From JBGPIT01 sp041485125 (GTDB taxonomy: Bacteria; Desulfobacterota; Binatia; UTPRO1): a stretch of 12,179 nt of DNA. The position numbers were made by a program, and so were the translations under genes. Numbering within the stretch: the stretch's first letter is position 1; the number at the start of each line of letters is the position of its first letter. Below, piece by piece: positions 6,241 to 12,179 of the stretch. The stretch lies in the NCBI GenBank assembly GCA_041485125.1, contig JBGPIT010000121.1:1-12179 (forward strand), in the 5' to 3' direction. The notes under the pieces are model-generated. The model was not told where the DNA came from and made no database searches. It was given only the letters and a program-made list of their open reading frames with translations.

Positions 6241-7098
6241 ATGACGGCACCAGCACGGCAACCCGCGGACCTCGTCCGCACGCTCAGGGCACGGGCGCGG
6301 GAGATCCGCGAGAAGACCGTCCGCCTCGGGACCCTGTCGGGCTCGACGCACTTCGGCGGCTCGCTCTCGATGGTCGACATCCTGGTCGTCCTCTACTTCC
6401 ACGTGATGCGGATCGATCCGAAGCGTCCCGACTGGGAGGACCGCGACCGTTTCGTGCTGTCGAAAGGTCACGGCGCGACCAGCTACGCGCCGGTGCTCTC
6501 GACCGCCGGCTTCTTCCCGGAGAGCAAGATGGACAACATCAACCATCTCGGCAGCGCCTTCGGGATGCACATCGACATGCGGAAGATCCCCGGCGTCGAC
6601 ATGAGCACGGGCTCTCTCGGGCACGGCCTGCCGGTCACGGTGGGGATGGCGCTCGGCGACCGGGTTGCGAAGAAGAATCGCCGCGTCTTCTGTCTCATGG
6701 GCGACGCCGAGCAGAACGAGGGCTCGGTGTGGGAGGCGGCGATGGCGGCGGGTCACTTCAAGCTCGGCCGCCTGTGCGCGATCGTCGATCGCAACCGTTA
6801 CAGCTCGGAGGGCGACACCGAGGAGATCATGGCGATCGAGCCGCTGCACGAGAAGTATGCGGCGTTCGGCTTCGACGTGCGTCGCCTCGACGGACACGAC
6901 ATCGCTGCCCTCCTCGACGCCTTCGCGTCGATGCCGGATGCCGATCACACCAAGCCGACTGCGATCATCGCCGACACCGTCAAAGGCAAAGGCGTCTCGT
7001 TCATGGAGACCGGCGCGACCTGGCACTACGGAGCGCTCAGCGAGGAAGACGAGGCCCGGGCGCTCGCCGAGATCCGCGGCGACAGGAAGGAATCCTGA
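6241..7098 (+). CDS. Transketolase, N-terminal subunit (TPP-binding half)
   Basis: The protein has 285 residues from the ATG (293 if the GTG at 6217 is used). It is the pyrophosphate-binding half of a thiamine-diphosphate transketolase. Visible landmarks are the His in SKGHG (His77), GSLGHGLP at 124-131 (His128), and the TPP/Mg motif that opens GDAEQNEG at Asp155 and closes at Asn185 in VDRNRYSSEG. GHFKLGRLCAIVD and VKGKGVSFME complete the family pattern. Split transketolases serve the pentose phosphate pathway or specialised C2-unit transfers (apulose 4-phosphate, 6-deoxy-6-sulfofructose). No other sugar gene is in the window to choose among these. The C-terminal half starts one base after this stop, so the two subunits are translated together and should form one enzyme. 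I chose the ATG because it has AAAGGA upstream and fits the usual family length. Confidence 0.93.
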   Translation: MTAPARQPADLVRTLRARAREIREKTVRLGTLSGSTHFGGSLSMVDILVVLYFHVMRIDPKRPDWEDRDRFVLSKGHGATSYAPVLSTAGFFPESKMDNINHLGSAFGMHIDMRKIPGVDMSTGSLGHGLPVTVGMALGDRVAKKNRRVFCLMGDAEQNEGSVWEAAMAAGHFKLGRLCAIVDRNRYSSEGDTEEIMAIEPLHEKYAAFGFDVRRLDGHDIAALLDAFASMPDADHTKPTAIIADTVKGKGVSFMETGATWHYGALSEEDEARALAEIRGDRKES

Positions 7099-7099
7099 G

Positions 7100-8059
7100 A
7101 TGCCTTACGGTACGACCTACAACGTCGACACGCTCGAGCTGCTGACGAGCTACGAGAGCTACGGCCGCGTCCTGGTCGAGCTCGGCGAGGCGCATCCCGA
7201 GGTCGTCGTGCTCACCGCCGATCTGTCACGATCGACGCGCGCGGGCGACTTCTTCAAGGCGTTCCCGGAACGCTCGTTCAACATGGGGATCGCCGAGCAG
7301 AATATGCTCGGCACCGCGGCCGGCCTCGCCGCATCGGGCTTCCTCCCGTACGTGATCAACATCGCGACCTTCCAGACCATGCGCTCGTTCGAGCAGATCC
7401 GCAGCGACTTCGGCTATCCGAGGCTGAAGGGCGTGATGATGTCGATCTGGCCCGGGCTCTCGGGCGGCTACGTCGGCGCGACCCACCACGCGATCGAGGA
7501 CATGGCCTTGATGCGGCTCATCCCGAACATGGCGGTGATCGCGCCTGCCAACTCGGAGGACACCGCGGCCGCGACGCGCGCCTCGTACGAGTATGACGGT
7601 CCCGTCTACATCCGGATCGCGAGCGGCATGGATCCGAGCGGGAACGAAGGCAACGCGTTTCAGCTCGGGCGCATGGCGGAGACCCACGCCGGCACCGACC
7701 TGACGGTGATCGCGTGCGGACCGCAGATCACCGAGGCGAACCGCGCCGCGCGCCGGCTCGAGGAGAGCGGCATCAAGGCGCGCGTGCTCTACTGCCACAC
7801 CGTGAAGCCGCTCGACCGTGACGCCATCCTCGCGGCGGCCCGCGAGACCGGCGCGATCGTCACCGTGGAGGACCACTCGATCATCGGCGGGCTCGGCAGC
7901 GCGGTCGCGGAGACGCTGGCGGAGGCCGGTAGCGGCGTCAAGCTCCAGCGCCTCGGCGTACCCGACGTCTACGCGCCGATCGGCTATGCGCCGGAGCTCT
8001 ACGCGCATTTCGGGCTCGACGCCGACGGCATCGAGCGCGCCGTCCGCGCGCTCGGCTGA
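7100..8059 (+). CDS. Transketolase, C-terminal subunit (pyrimidine-binding half)
   Basis: The protein has 319 residues, starting one base after the stop of the N-terminal subunit; AGGAAGGA just upstream is the ribosome binding site. It holds the pyrimidine-binding domain and the C-terminal transketolase domain. Glu66 in GIAEQNMLG is the glutamate that activates the thiamine ring in this family. GATHHAIEDMALMR (127-140) matches the conserved THxxxED block of transketolase and DXS proteins, followed by the PANSED segment. The C-terminal domain begins at about residue 200 (DLTVIACGPQI) and includes VEDHSIIGGLGSAVAE. The product completes the active site contributed by the upstream subunit. The protein is too short, and paired wrongly, to be a DXS, so a transketolase with unknown sugar preference is the best call. 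The operon ends here; the CBS gene is convergent 21 bp away. Confidence 0.93.
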   Translation: MPYGTTYNVDTLELLTSYESYGRVLVELGEAHPEVVVLTADLSRSTRAGDFFKAFPERSFNMGIAEQNMLGTAAGLAASGFLPYVINIATFQTMRSFEQIRSDFGYPRLKGVMMSIWPGLSGGYVGATHHAIEDMALMRLIPNMAVIAPANSEDTAAATRASYEYDGPVYIRIASGMDPSGNEGNAFQLGRMAETHAGTDLTVIACGPQITEANRAARRLEESGIKARVLYCHTVKPLDRDAILAAARETGAIVTVEDHSIIGGLGSAVAETLAEAGSGVKLQRLGVPDVYAPIGYAPELYAHFGLDADGIERAVRALG

Positions 8060-8080
8060 CCTCGGCGCGCGTCCGCGACG

Positions 8081-8482
8081 TCAGGCGACGTCGGGCGCCG
8101 GGTAGTTCTTCAGCAGGTGATTGATCAGATCGGCCGCCGTCACCAGGCCGACGAGCCGGCCTTCGCGGGTGACCGGCAGGTGACGGAGCAGCGCGTTCCG
8201 CATCACGCCGATCGCCTCGTCGGCGGTGGCGAACTCGTCGATCGAGATCGGCTCGGCGCTCATCACGTCGCGGGCGAGGCGGTTGTCGAGACGGTCGCCG
8301 TCGTGGAGTAGGTTCACGACGTCGCTCAGGCTGACGATCCCGACCAGGCGGTGATCCTCGTCGGTGATCGGGATCGCACCGATCGCATGTACCGAGATCT
8401 CGCGGGCGACGTCGACGAGCAGATCGTCGGGGCGCGCGGTGATCAGGTGGCCGCTCATGATCTCTCGCACGTGCGCCTGCAT
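8081..8482 (-). CDS. Small protein with two CBS domains
   Basis: The protein has 133 residues and consists only of a CBS pair (Bateman module). CBS1 is at about 6-60, with VREIMSGHLITARPDDLL and GIVSLSDV (48-55). CBS2 is at about 70-125, with ARDVMSAEPISIDEFATADEA and GLVTAADL (112-119). Such modules bind adenine nucleotides (AMP, ATP, SAM or c-di-AMP) and act as sensors. With no fused catalytic or transport domain, its target must be another protein. The neighbouring KimA-like permease and transketolase are candidates by proximity only. I chose the ATG at 8482 because AGGTGAG lies 3 bases upstream and it puts the family motif MxxxVREIM at the N-terminus. An in-frame ATG at 8506 is possible; longer versions lack a conserved sequence. 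Confidence 0.88.
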   Translation of the reverse strand: MQAHVREIMSGHLITARPDDLLVDVAREISVHAIGAIPITDEDHRLVGIVSLSDVVNLLHDGDRLDNRLARDVMSAEPISIDEFATADEAIGVMRNALLRHLPVTREGRLVGLVTAADLINHLLKNYPAPDVA

Positions 8483-8600
8483 CAACTCACCTGCCCGCTG
8501 CGACATGGCGGGACGGTACGAGATGGCCTGGTCGTTCGCAAGTAGGGCGCGGCCATGTCGAACGCACGGCGGCAAAACGGGAGCGCGAGCAACCGCCAGG

Positions 8601-8629
8601 TATATATCGAGAGTATCTAAAGGGTTCAG
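8601..8629 (-). promoter_or_regulatory. Possible promoter of the CBS-domain gene
   Basis: Read on the minus strand, CTGAAC (8624-8629) and TATATA (8601-8606) are separated by 17 bases. The -10 matches four of six, the -35 three of six. Transcription would begin near 8594 and leave a leader of about 110 bases before the ATG at 8482. The match is weak, but the position in the divergent gap suits. Confidence 0.3.
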
Positions 8630-8635
8630 TGACTT

Positions 8636-8646
8636 TGTCATTGACA
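8636..8646. promoter_or_regulatory. Perfect palindrome TGTCA-T-TGACA, candidate operator of the ABC transporter
   Basis: TGTCA (8636-8640) and TGACA (8642-8646) are exact inverted copies around one base. A third half-site, TGAC at 8630-8633, pairs with GTCA in a second overlapping dyad (TGACTTTGTCA, 8630-8640). The palindrome covers the putative -35 box of the permease promoter, the classic place for a repressor site. No regulator gene is in the window. Confidence 0.5.
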
Positions 8647-8670
8647 CTCGTCGTCGCAGCTACCGACAAT
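8641..8670 (+). promoter_or_regulatory. Likely promoter of the ABC transporter operon, giving a near-leaderless message
   Basis: TTGACA (8641-8646) is a perfect -35 box; GACAAT (8665-8670) after 18 bases matches the -10 in four of six positions. Transcription would begin near 8677, about five bases before the ATG at 8682. This fits the absence of any Shine-Dalgarno there. Confidence 0.45.
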
Positions 8671-8681
8671 CCTGCGCTCTC

Positions 8682-11237
8682 ATGATTGCCCTCCTCGCCG
8701 CGGTCAGCCTTCCCTACGTTCGGCAGAATATTCTTCGAATCGTGCTCACCCTGGTCGGCGTCGTCATCGGGGTCCAGGGCATGGTCGCGATGAGCGCGCT
8801 CAACACGTCGATCGTGCGGAGCTTCGAGGATGGCGTCACGACCATTGCCGGCAACGCGGCGTTGCAGATCAGTGGCCCGGAGTCGGGCATTCCGGAGTCG
8901 CTGGTACGCGAGGCCGAGGAGGTGGCCGGCGTCGAGAGCGCGACCGCGCTCATTCAGAGCTCGTTCACGACGGGCGACGCGCCGTACGAGCGCGTCGCCG
9001 TCTTCGGCGTCGACCTTCTCGGCACGGTCGGGACGCGCAGTCCGCAGTTTCCCCGCGAGCACGTCCACATCGCCGACGAGCTCGAGTTCCTGAACGCTCG
9101 CGACTCGATCGCCCTCGCGCAGCCGCTGCTCGATCGCTTGCACCTCGGGATCGGGCAGACGCTCCGGCTCGCGACGCCGTCAGGGCCCCGGACCTTCACC
9201 GTCCGCGGGACGCTCGACTCGGTCGGGCCGGCGAAGCTTTTCGACGGGGCCGTCGGTCTCGTCGACCTGGGGACTGCGCAGACGCTGATCCTCGCACCAT
9301 CGCTGGTACAGACGATCTACGTCGTGGTCCGTCCGGGCGAGCAGGTCGAGGCAGTCGCCGATCGGCTGCGCGCGACGATCGGCACCCGCGCCCGGGTGGA
9401 GCGGAGCGACGTGCGAGGGCGGCAGGTCGACGCCATCCTCAGCTCGCTCCGGGTCGCTCTCGCGCTCGCCAGCTTGATCACGATGATCGTGGCGTACTTC
9501 ATCATCTCCCAGACCGTCACGATGTCGGTCGAGCAGCGCCGTCGCGACATCGCCGTGGCGCGCGTGCTGGGATTCACGAAGCGGTCGGTTGCCGCCGTCG
9601 TCCTCGTCGAGTCGTTGCTTCTCGGGGCGCTCGGGTCCGCGCTCGGGGTCGCGGCGGGCTACGCTTTGGCGCGCGGGTCGCTCGCGACGGCGGTTGCCGG
9701 GGTCAGCGACGCCTACCTGCCACTCGGCACGACGGAGCTGCATCTGGCGCTCGTCCCGACGCTCGTCGCGGCGCTTTTCGGCCTCGGCACCTGCGTCCTC
9801 GCCGGCCTCGTCCCCGCTTCGCGCGCCGCGACCCAGCCGCCCGCGGAAGTCCTGCGCGCGGCGTCCGGCGTCTCGACCGATGGCGGGCTCCGGCGACGCA
9901 CCCTTGCGGGTATCGCGGTGCTGGTCGTGAGCCTCCTCGCGCTCCGCACGGAGCTCCACCTCGATTCCTCGGAGGCGAAGACGGCGTGGATCATGCTCGG
10001 CCACACCACGCTGATCGTCGCGGTCGCCTTGCTGTCACCGGCCTTCGTTCAGCTGTGGTCGCGGCTCGTCAGCCCGCTCGGCAACCGCGGCGCGTTGGCA
10101 CTCCGCCTCGGGGTCGACTTCTTCGCCCGACGACCCCGCCGCGCCGCCGCCAACGTGTGCGCGATCATGGTCGGCTACGCGTTGGTCATCGTGAACGGCT
10201 CGGCGATCGTCAGCCTCGAGAACGCGATGACCGAGTGGTTCTCCCACGTGTTCAACGCCGATCTGCTGGTCATGACCCCGCTCGGCCTCGGCGGCGCGCC
10301 CCTCGACGACGGACTGGCAAGGCGCATCGCCGACGTCCAGGGCGTCGCGAGCGTCGAGCGCCATCGCAAAGGCCCGGGGGTCTACGATGGCCACCCGATC
10401 GTGATGACGACGTTCGACCGGCGCAGGCGTCCCGATCGCGAGCCCCTTCTCGTCTTGCGGGCCATGCCCGGCGCGTACGACGCCGCCGAGAACGCGCAGG
10501 CGGTCTTCGTCAGCGACAGCTTCACGTTCCGCTACGGCAAGGATCTCGGCGATCATCTGCAGCTCGACACCGCGTTCGGACGACGTGACTTCGCGATCGC
10601 CGCCGTCATCCGCGACTACGCCTTCGACCTCGGCACGATTCTCGTCGACGGCGACGTGTATCGCCGGCTCTGGCAAGACACCCACCTCACCAACTTGAAC
10701 CTCTGGCTCGCGCCCGGCGCCGACCTCACGCGGGTGCGCGCAAGCGTCGAGGCGCTCGTCGGCGACGATCCGCACATCTCGGTCATGAGCAACCGTGAGC
10801 TGCGGGTCGAGATGGCGCGCATCATCGAGCGCCTGCTCGCCGTGCTCGGCTCGGTGCAGGTCTTCACCTGTGCGATCGCGATCTTCGGTGTGGTGAACTT
10901 CTTGTTGGCCACAGTCGTCGATCGCCGCCGCGAGATCGCGCTCCTTCGCAGTGTTGGGCTCGCCCGCTCGCAGGTCCGCCAGGCGATCGTCGTCGAGGCA
11001 GCGCTCCTCGGCTGCGCCGGCATCTCGCTCGGCATCGTCGCCGGATTTCCGAGCGCGCTGCTTTTCGTGACGCATTCCCTGCGCACGATGACGGGCTGGT
11101 CGCTCGGCTTCCGCTTCCCGCTGGCGTACGTGGCGCTCACCGGCGCTCTGGTCGTGCTTGCCGCCACAGTCGCCGGGTACATCCCGGCTAGACGTATCGC
11201 GGCGACCAACGTTCTCGCGGGGCTGCGTACGGAGTGA
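8682..11237 (+). CDS. ABC transporter permease, FtsX/MacB type with two FtsX units
   Basis: The protein has 851 residues. An N-terminal membrane anchor (about 15-37) is followed by a large extracytoplasmic MacB-type domain (38-255). Next comes an FtsX unit with helices near 258-280, 305-335 and 360-385, a pair of extra helices near 412-460, another near 495-515, a second extracytoplasmic domain (520-715), and a second FtsX unit with helices near 720-742, 770-800 and 825-846. Each FtsX unit carries the coupling motif that contacts the ATPase: RRRDIAVARVLGF near 286 and RRREIALLRSVGL near 747. Such two-unit permeases work by mechanotransmission, moving lipids, lipoproteins, peptides or drugs out of the inner membrane rather than importing solutes. 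No MacA-type membrane-fusion partner is in the window. The start has no Shine-Dalgarno and depends on the close promoter. The ATPase gene follows directly. Confidence 0.9.
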   Translation: MIALLAAVSLPYVRQNILRIVLTLVGVVIGVQGMVAMSALNTSIVRSFEDGVTTIAGNAALQISGPESGIPESLVREAEEVAGVESATALIQSSFTTGDAPYERVAVFGVDLLGTVGTRSPQFPREHVHIADELEFLNARDSIALAQPLLDRLHLGIGQTLRLATPSGPRTFTVRGTLDSVGPAKLFDGAVGLVDLGTAQTLILAPSLVQTIYVVVRPGEQVEAVADRLRATIGTRARVERSDVRGRQVDAILSSLRVALALASLITMIVAYFIISQTVTMSVEQRRRDIAVARVLGFTKRSVAAVVLVESLLLGALGSALGVAAGYALARGSLATAVAGVSDAYLPLGTTELHLALVPTLVAALFGLGTCVLAGLVPASRAATQPPAEVLRAASGVSTDGGLRRRTLAGIAVLVVSLLALRTELHLDSSEAKTAWIMLGHTTLIVAVALLSPAFVQLWSRLVSPLGNRGALALRLGVDFFARRPRRAAANVCAIMVGYALVIVNGSAIVSLENAMTEWFSHVFNADLLVMTPLGLGGAPLDDGLARRIADVQGVASVERHRKGPGVYDGHPIVMTTFDRRRRPDREPLLVLRAMPGAYDAAENAQAVFVSDSFTFRYGKDLGDHLQLDTAFGRRDFAIAAVIRDYAFDLGTILVDGDVYRRLWQDTHLTNLNLWLAPGADLTRVRASVEALVGDDPHISVMSNRELRVEMARIIERLLAVLGSVQVFTCAIAIFGVVNFLLATVVDRRREIALLRSVGLARSQVRQAIVVEAALLGCAGISLGIVAGFPSALLFVTHSLRTMTGWSLGFRFPLAYVALTGALVVLAATVAGYIPARRIAATNVLAGLRTE

Positions 11238-11239
11238 CG

Positions 11240-11962
11240 ATGCACGAGATCCTGATTCGCCTCGAGCACGTCGACAAAGCATTCGAGACCGGCGCCGCCC
11301 GCGTTCACGCGCTCGACGACGTGACGCTCGCGATCTCGCGCGGCGAGCTCGTCGCCGTGACCGGGCCGAGCGGATCGGGCAAGAGCACTCTGCTGAACGT
11401 GATCGCCGGCCTCGATACGCCCACCGCCGGCGAGATCACGATCGCCGGTACACGCATCTCCGAGATGAGCGACGATCAGCTGACCATCTTCCGGCGCCGC
11501 CACGTCGGCATCATTTTCCAGTTCTTCAATCTGCTGCCGACGCTGACCGCCGCCGAGAACGTCGCGCTGCCGCTCCGTGCCGATCGCATCGCCCGGGCGG
11601 AGATCGCCGTGCGCGTCGACCGCGCGCTGCGGCTCGTCGACGTGCAGAACCGCGCGCAGCACCGACCCGGCGAGCTCTCGGGGGGCGAGATGCAGCGGGT
11701 CGCGATCGCGCGCGCGCTCGTCATCGATCCGGTCCTGCTTCTTGCGGACGAGCCGACCGGCAACCTCGATTCGAAGCGCGGCCAAGACATCCTGGAGCTG
11801 ATCAAGGCGACGAGCGAGCGGACCGGCCTCACCGTCGTGCTGGTCACGCACGACCTGCGCGCGGCCGCGTACGGCGACCGCATGATCACGCTGCGCGACG
11901 GCCGCGTCGTCGACGAGGTCACGCCCAACGACGTGGCCGCCGCCGACCCGACGGAGGCCTGA
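11240..11962 (+). CDS. ABC transporter ATP-binding protein, MacB/LolD family
   Basis: The protein has 240 residues. The full nucleotide-binding set is present: Walker A GPSGSGKST (42-50, Lys48), the Q-loop Gln94 in FQFFNLLPTLT, the signature LSGGEMQRVAIARAL (146-160), Walker B with the catalytic Glu171 in LLLADEPTGNLDS, and His204 in LVTHD. FQFFNLLPTLTAAENV and ADEPTGNLDS are hallmarks of the LolD/MacB/FtsE group, which pairs with FtsX-type permeases such as the one encoded directly upstream. It should power that permease from the cytosolic face. The ATG has GGAG five bases upstream (11231-11234). A GTG at 11234 would instead overlap the permease stop as GTGA, so translational coupling is likely with either start. 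It is the last gene of the operon in view. Confidence 0.95.
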   Translation: MHEILIRLEHVDKAFETGAARVHALDDVTLAISRGELVAVTGPSGSGKSTLLNVIAGLDTPTAGEITIAGTRISEMSDDQLTIFRRRHVGIIFQFFNLLPTLTAAENVALPLRADRIARAEIAVRVDRALRLVDVQNRAQHRPGELSGGEMQRVAIARALVIDPVLLLADEPTGNLDSKRGQDILELIKATSERTGLTVVLVTHDLRAAAYGDRMITLRDGRVVDEVTPNDVAAADPTEA

Positions 11963-12041
11963 GGCCGCGCCCGCCGCGCTATCGTCAAGACGTCGATCTT
12001 CGCCCGACTGCGACGCGCGTCGACGCCGCCGAGAAATCCAA

Positions 12042-12071
12042 TTGACAGCACTCCTCGGACGGACCTAAGGT
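12042..12071 (+). promoter_or_regulatory. Likely sigma70 promoter near the right edge
   Basis: TTGACA (12042-12047) is a perfect -35 box. TAAGGT (12066-12071), after 18 bases, keeps the three most important -10 positions (TA....T). Transcription would begin near 12078 and run out of the window toward a gene that may start at 12166. Confidence 0.45.
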
Positions 12072-12080
12072 CTGCCGTCC
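12057..12080. promoter_or_regulatory. Nested dyad over the -10 box, candidate operator
   Basis: GACCT-A-AGGTC (12062-12072) is a perfect 11-base palindrome. Outside it GGACG (12057-12061) pairs with CGTCC (12076-12080) across a three-base asymmetry (TGC). The dyad lies over the putative -10 box, where a bound repressor would block the promoter; as RNA the 3' half could also fold near the transcript's 5' end. Confidence 0.45.
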
Positions 12081-12165
12081 TTGTTCTCACCTGTGTCGGG
12101 GCGACTGAAGTCGGATCACCGCGGCGGTCGAAGTCAGGACCGCGCAACATAGCAAGCTGCCCCCT

Positions 12166-12179
12166 ATGGCGTTCGACAT
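12166..12179 (+). CDS. Possible start of a further gene (only four codons visible)
   Basis: An ATG at 12166 begins MAFD and runs off the window. It lies about 90 bases downstream of the putative promoter. There is no Shine-Dalgarno in the preceding bases, and four codons cannot show a family, so this is a guess from position only. Confidence 0.2.

Larger units (their letters stand above)
11963..12179. other. Non-coding stretch after the ABC transporter, holding a promoter and dyads
   Basis: No convincing coding frame crosses this stretch. Besides the promoter and dyad listed separately it has a perfect 12-base palindrome CGACGCGCGTCG at 12011-12022. I see no GC stem followed by a T-run, so no intrinsic terminator for the transporter operon can be named. 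Confidence 0.6.

Noticed and set aside
6241..8059. Reading the transketolase pair as DXS or as pyruvate dehydrogenase E1 subunits.
   Set aside because: The split at this point, the SKGHG and GSLGHGLP blocks and the subunit lengths fit split transketolase; the pair lacks lipoyl-linked E2/E3 neighbours expected for E1.
8060..8092. Repeated GACGTC boxes between the convergent transketolase and CBS genes.
   Set aside because: They could form a short hairpin, but the second box lies within the CBS coding end and there is no T-run; short GC palindromes are expected by chance here.
8483..8647. An N-terminal extension of the CBS protein up to an ATG at 8647.
   Set aside because: The extra residues resemble no CBS protein, cover the presumed promoter region, and lack a ribosome site; the ATG at 8482 has AGGTGAG.

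Overview
The window is uniformly GC-rich bacterial DNA with ten protein genes, most of them in tight, Shine-Dalgarno-led operons. The gene set (ECHDC3-type crotonase, HMG-CoA-synthase-like/OB-fold fusion, SCP2-type thiolase, KimA-like permease, split transketolase) and the base composition suggest an uncultured acyl-CoA-metabolising soil or aquatic bacterium. A Binatota-, deltaproteobacterial- or actinobacterial-like lineage is possible, but the sequence alone cannot fix the taxon. I see no transposase, integrase, tRNA, rRNA, CRISPR array or phage gene, so this looks like ordinary chromosome.

Layout. (1) 1-763, minus: an ECHDC3-type enoyl-CoA hydratase-family gene, cut by the left edge. (2) 859-3924, plus: a divergent three-gene operon. 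It encodes an HMG-CoA-synthase-like protein fused to a zinc/OB-fold DUF35 domain, an SCP2-type thiolase, and a GFA-family (formaldehyde-activating-like) zinc protein. (3) 3952-5979, minus: an APC-superfamily permease that keeps the K+-site residues of KimA, with a C-terminal cytosolic domain. (4) 5980-6240: a control region with an AT-rich inverted repeat, a start-proximal hairpin and a good promoter. (5) 6241-8059, plus: the two halves of a split transketolase. (6) 8081-8482, minus: a small protein with two CBS domains. (7) 8483-8681: a divergent control region with a perfect TGTCA-T-TGACA palindrome over a TTGACA box. (8) 8682-11962, plus: an FtsX/MacB-type permease and its ATPase, a two-gene ABC transporter. 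(9) 11963-12179: non-coding, with a promoter overlapped by a dyad and perhaps the first codons of another gene.

How the genes fit together. The crotonase, HMGCS-like/DUF35 fusion and thiolase form an acyl-CoA module. Archaea are known to assemble thiolase, HMG-CoA synthase and DUF35 into one complex. Here the HMGCS and DUF35 parts are one polypeptide, but the synthase domain has lost the Cys, His and Asn of the catalytic triad. The divergent crotonase has likewise lost both hydratase glutamates. The module therefore probably does not make HMG-CoA or hydrate enoyl-CoA in the textbook way, and this is the most interesting point in the window. The permease, transketolase pair, CBS protein and ABC exporter look like independent transcription units placed side by side.
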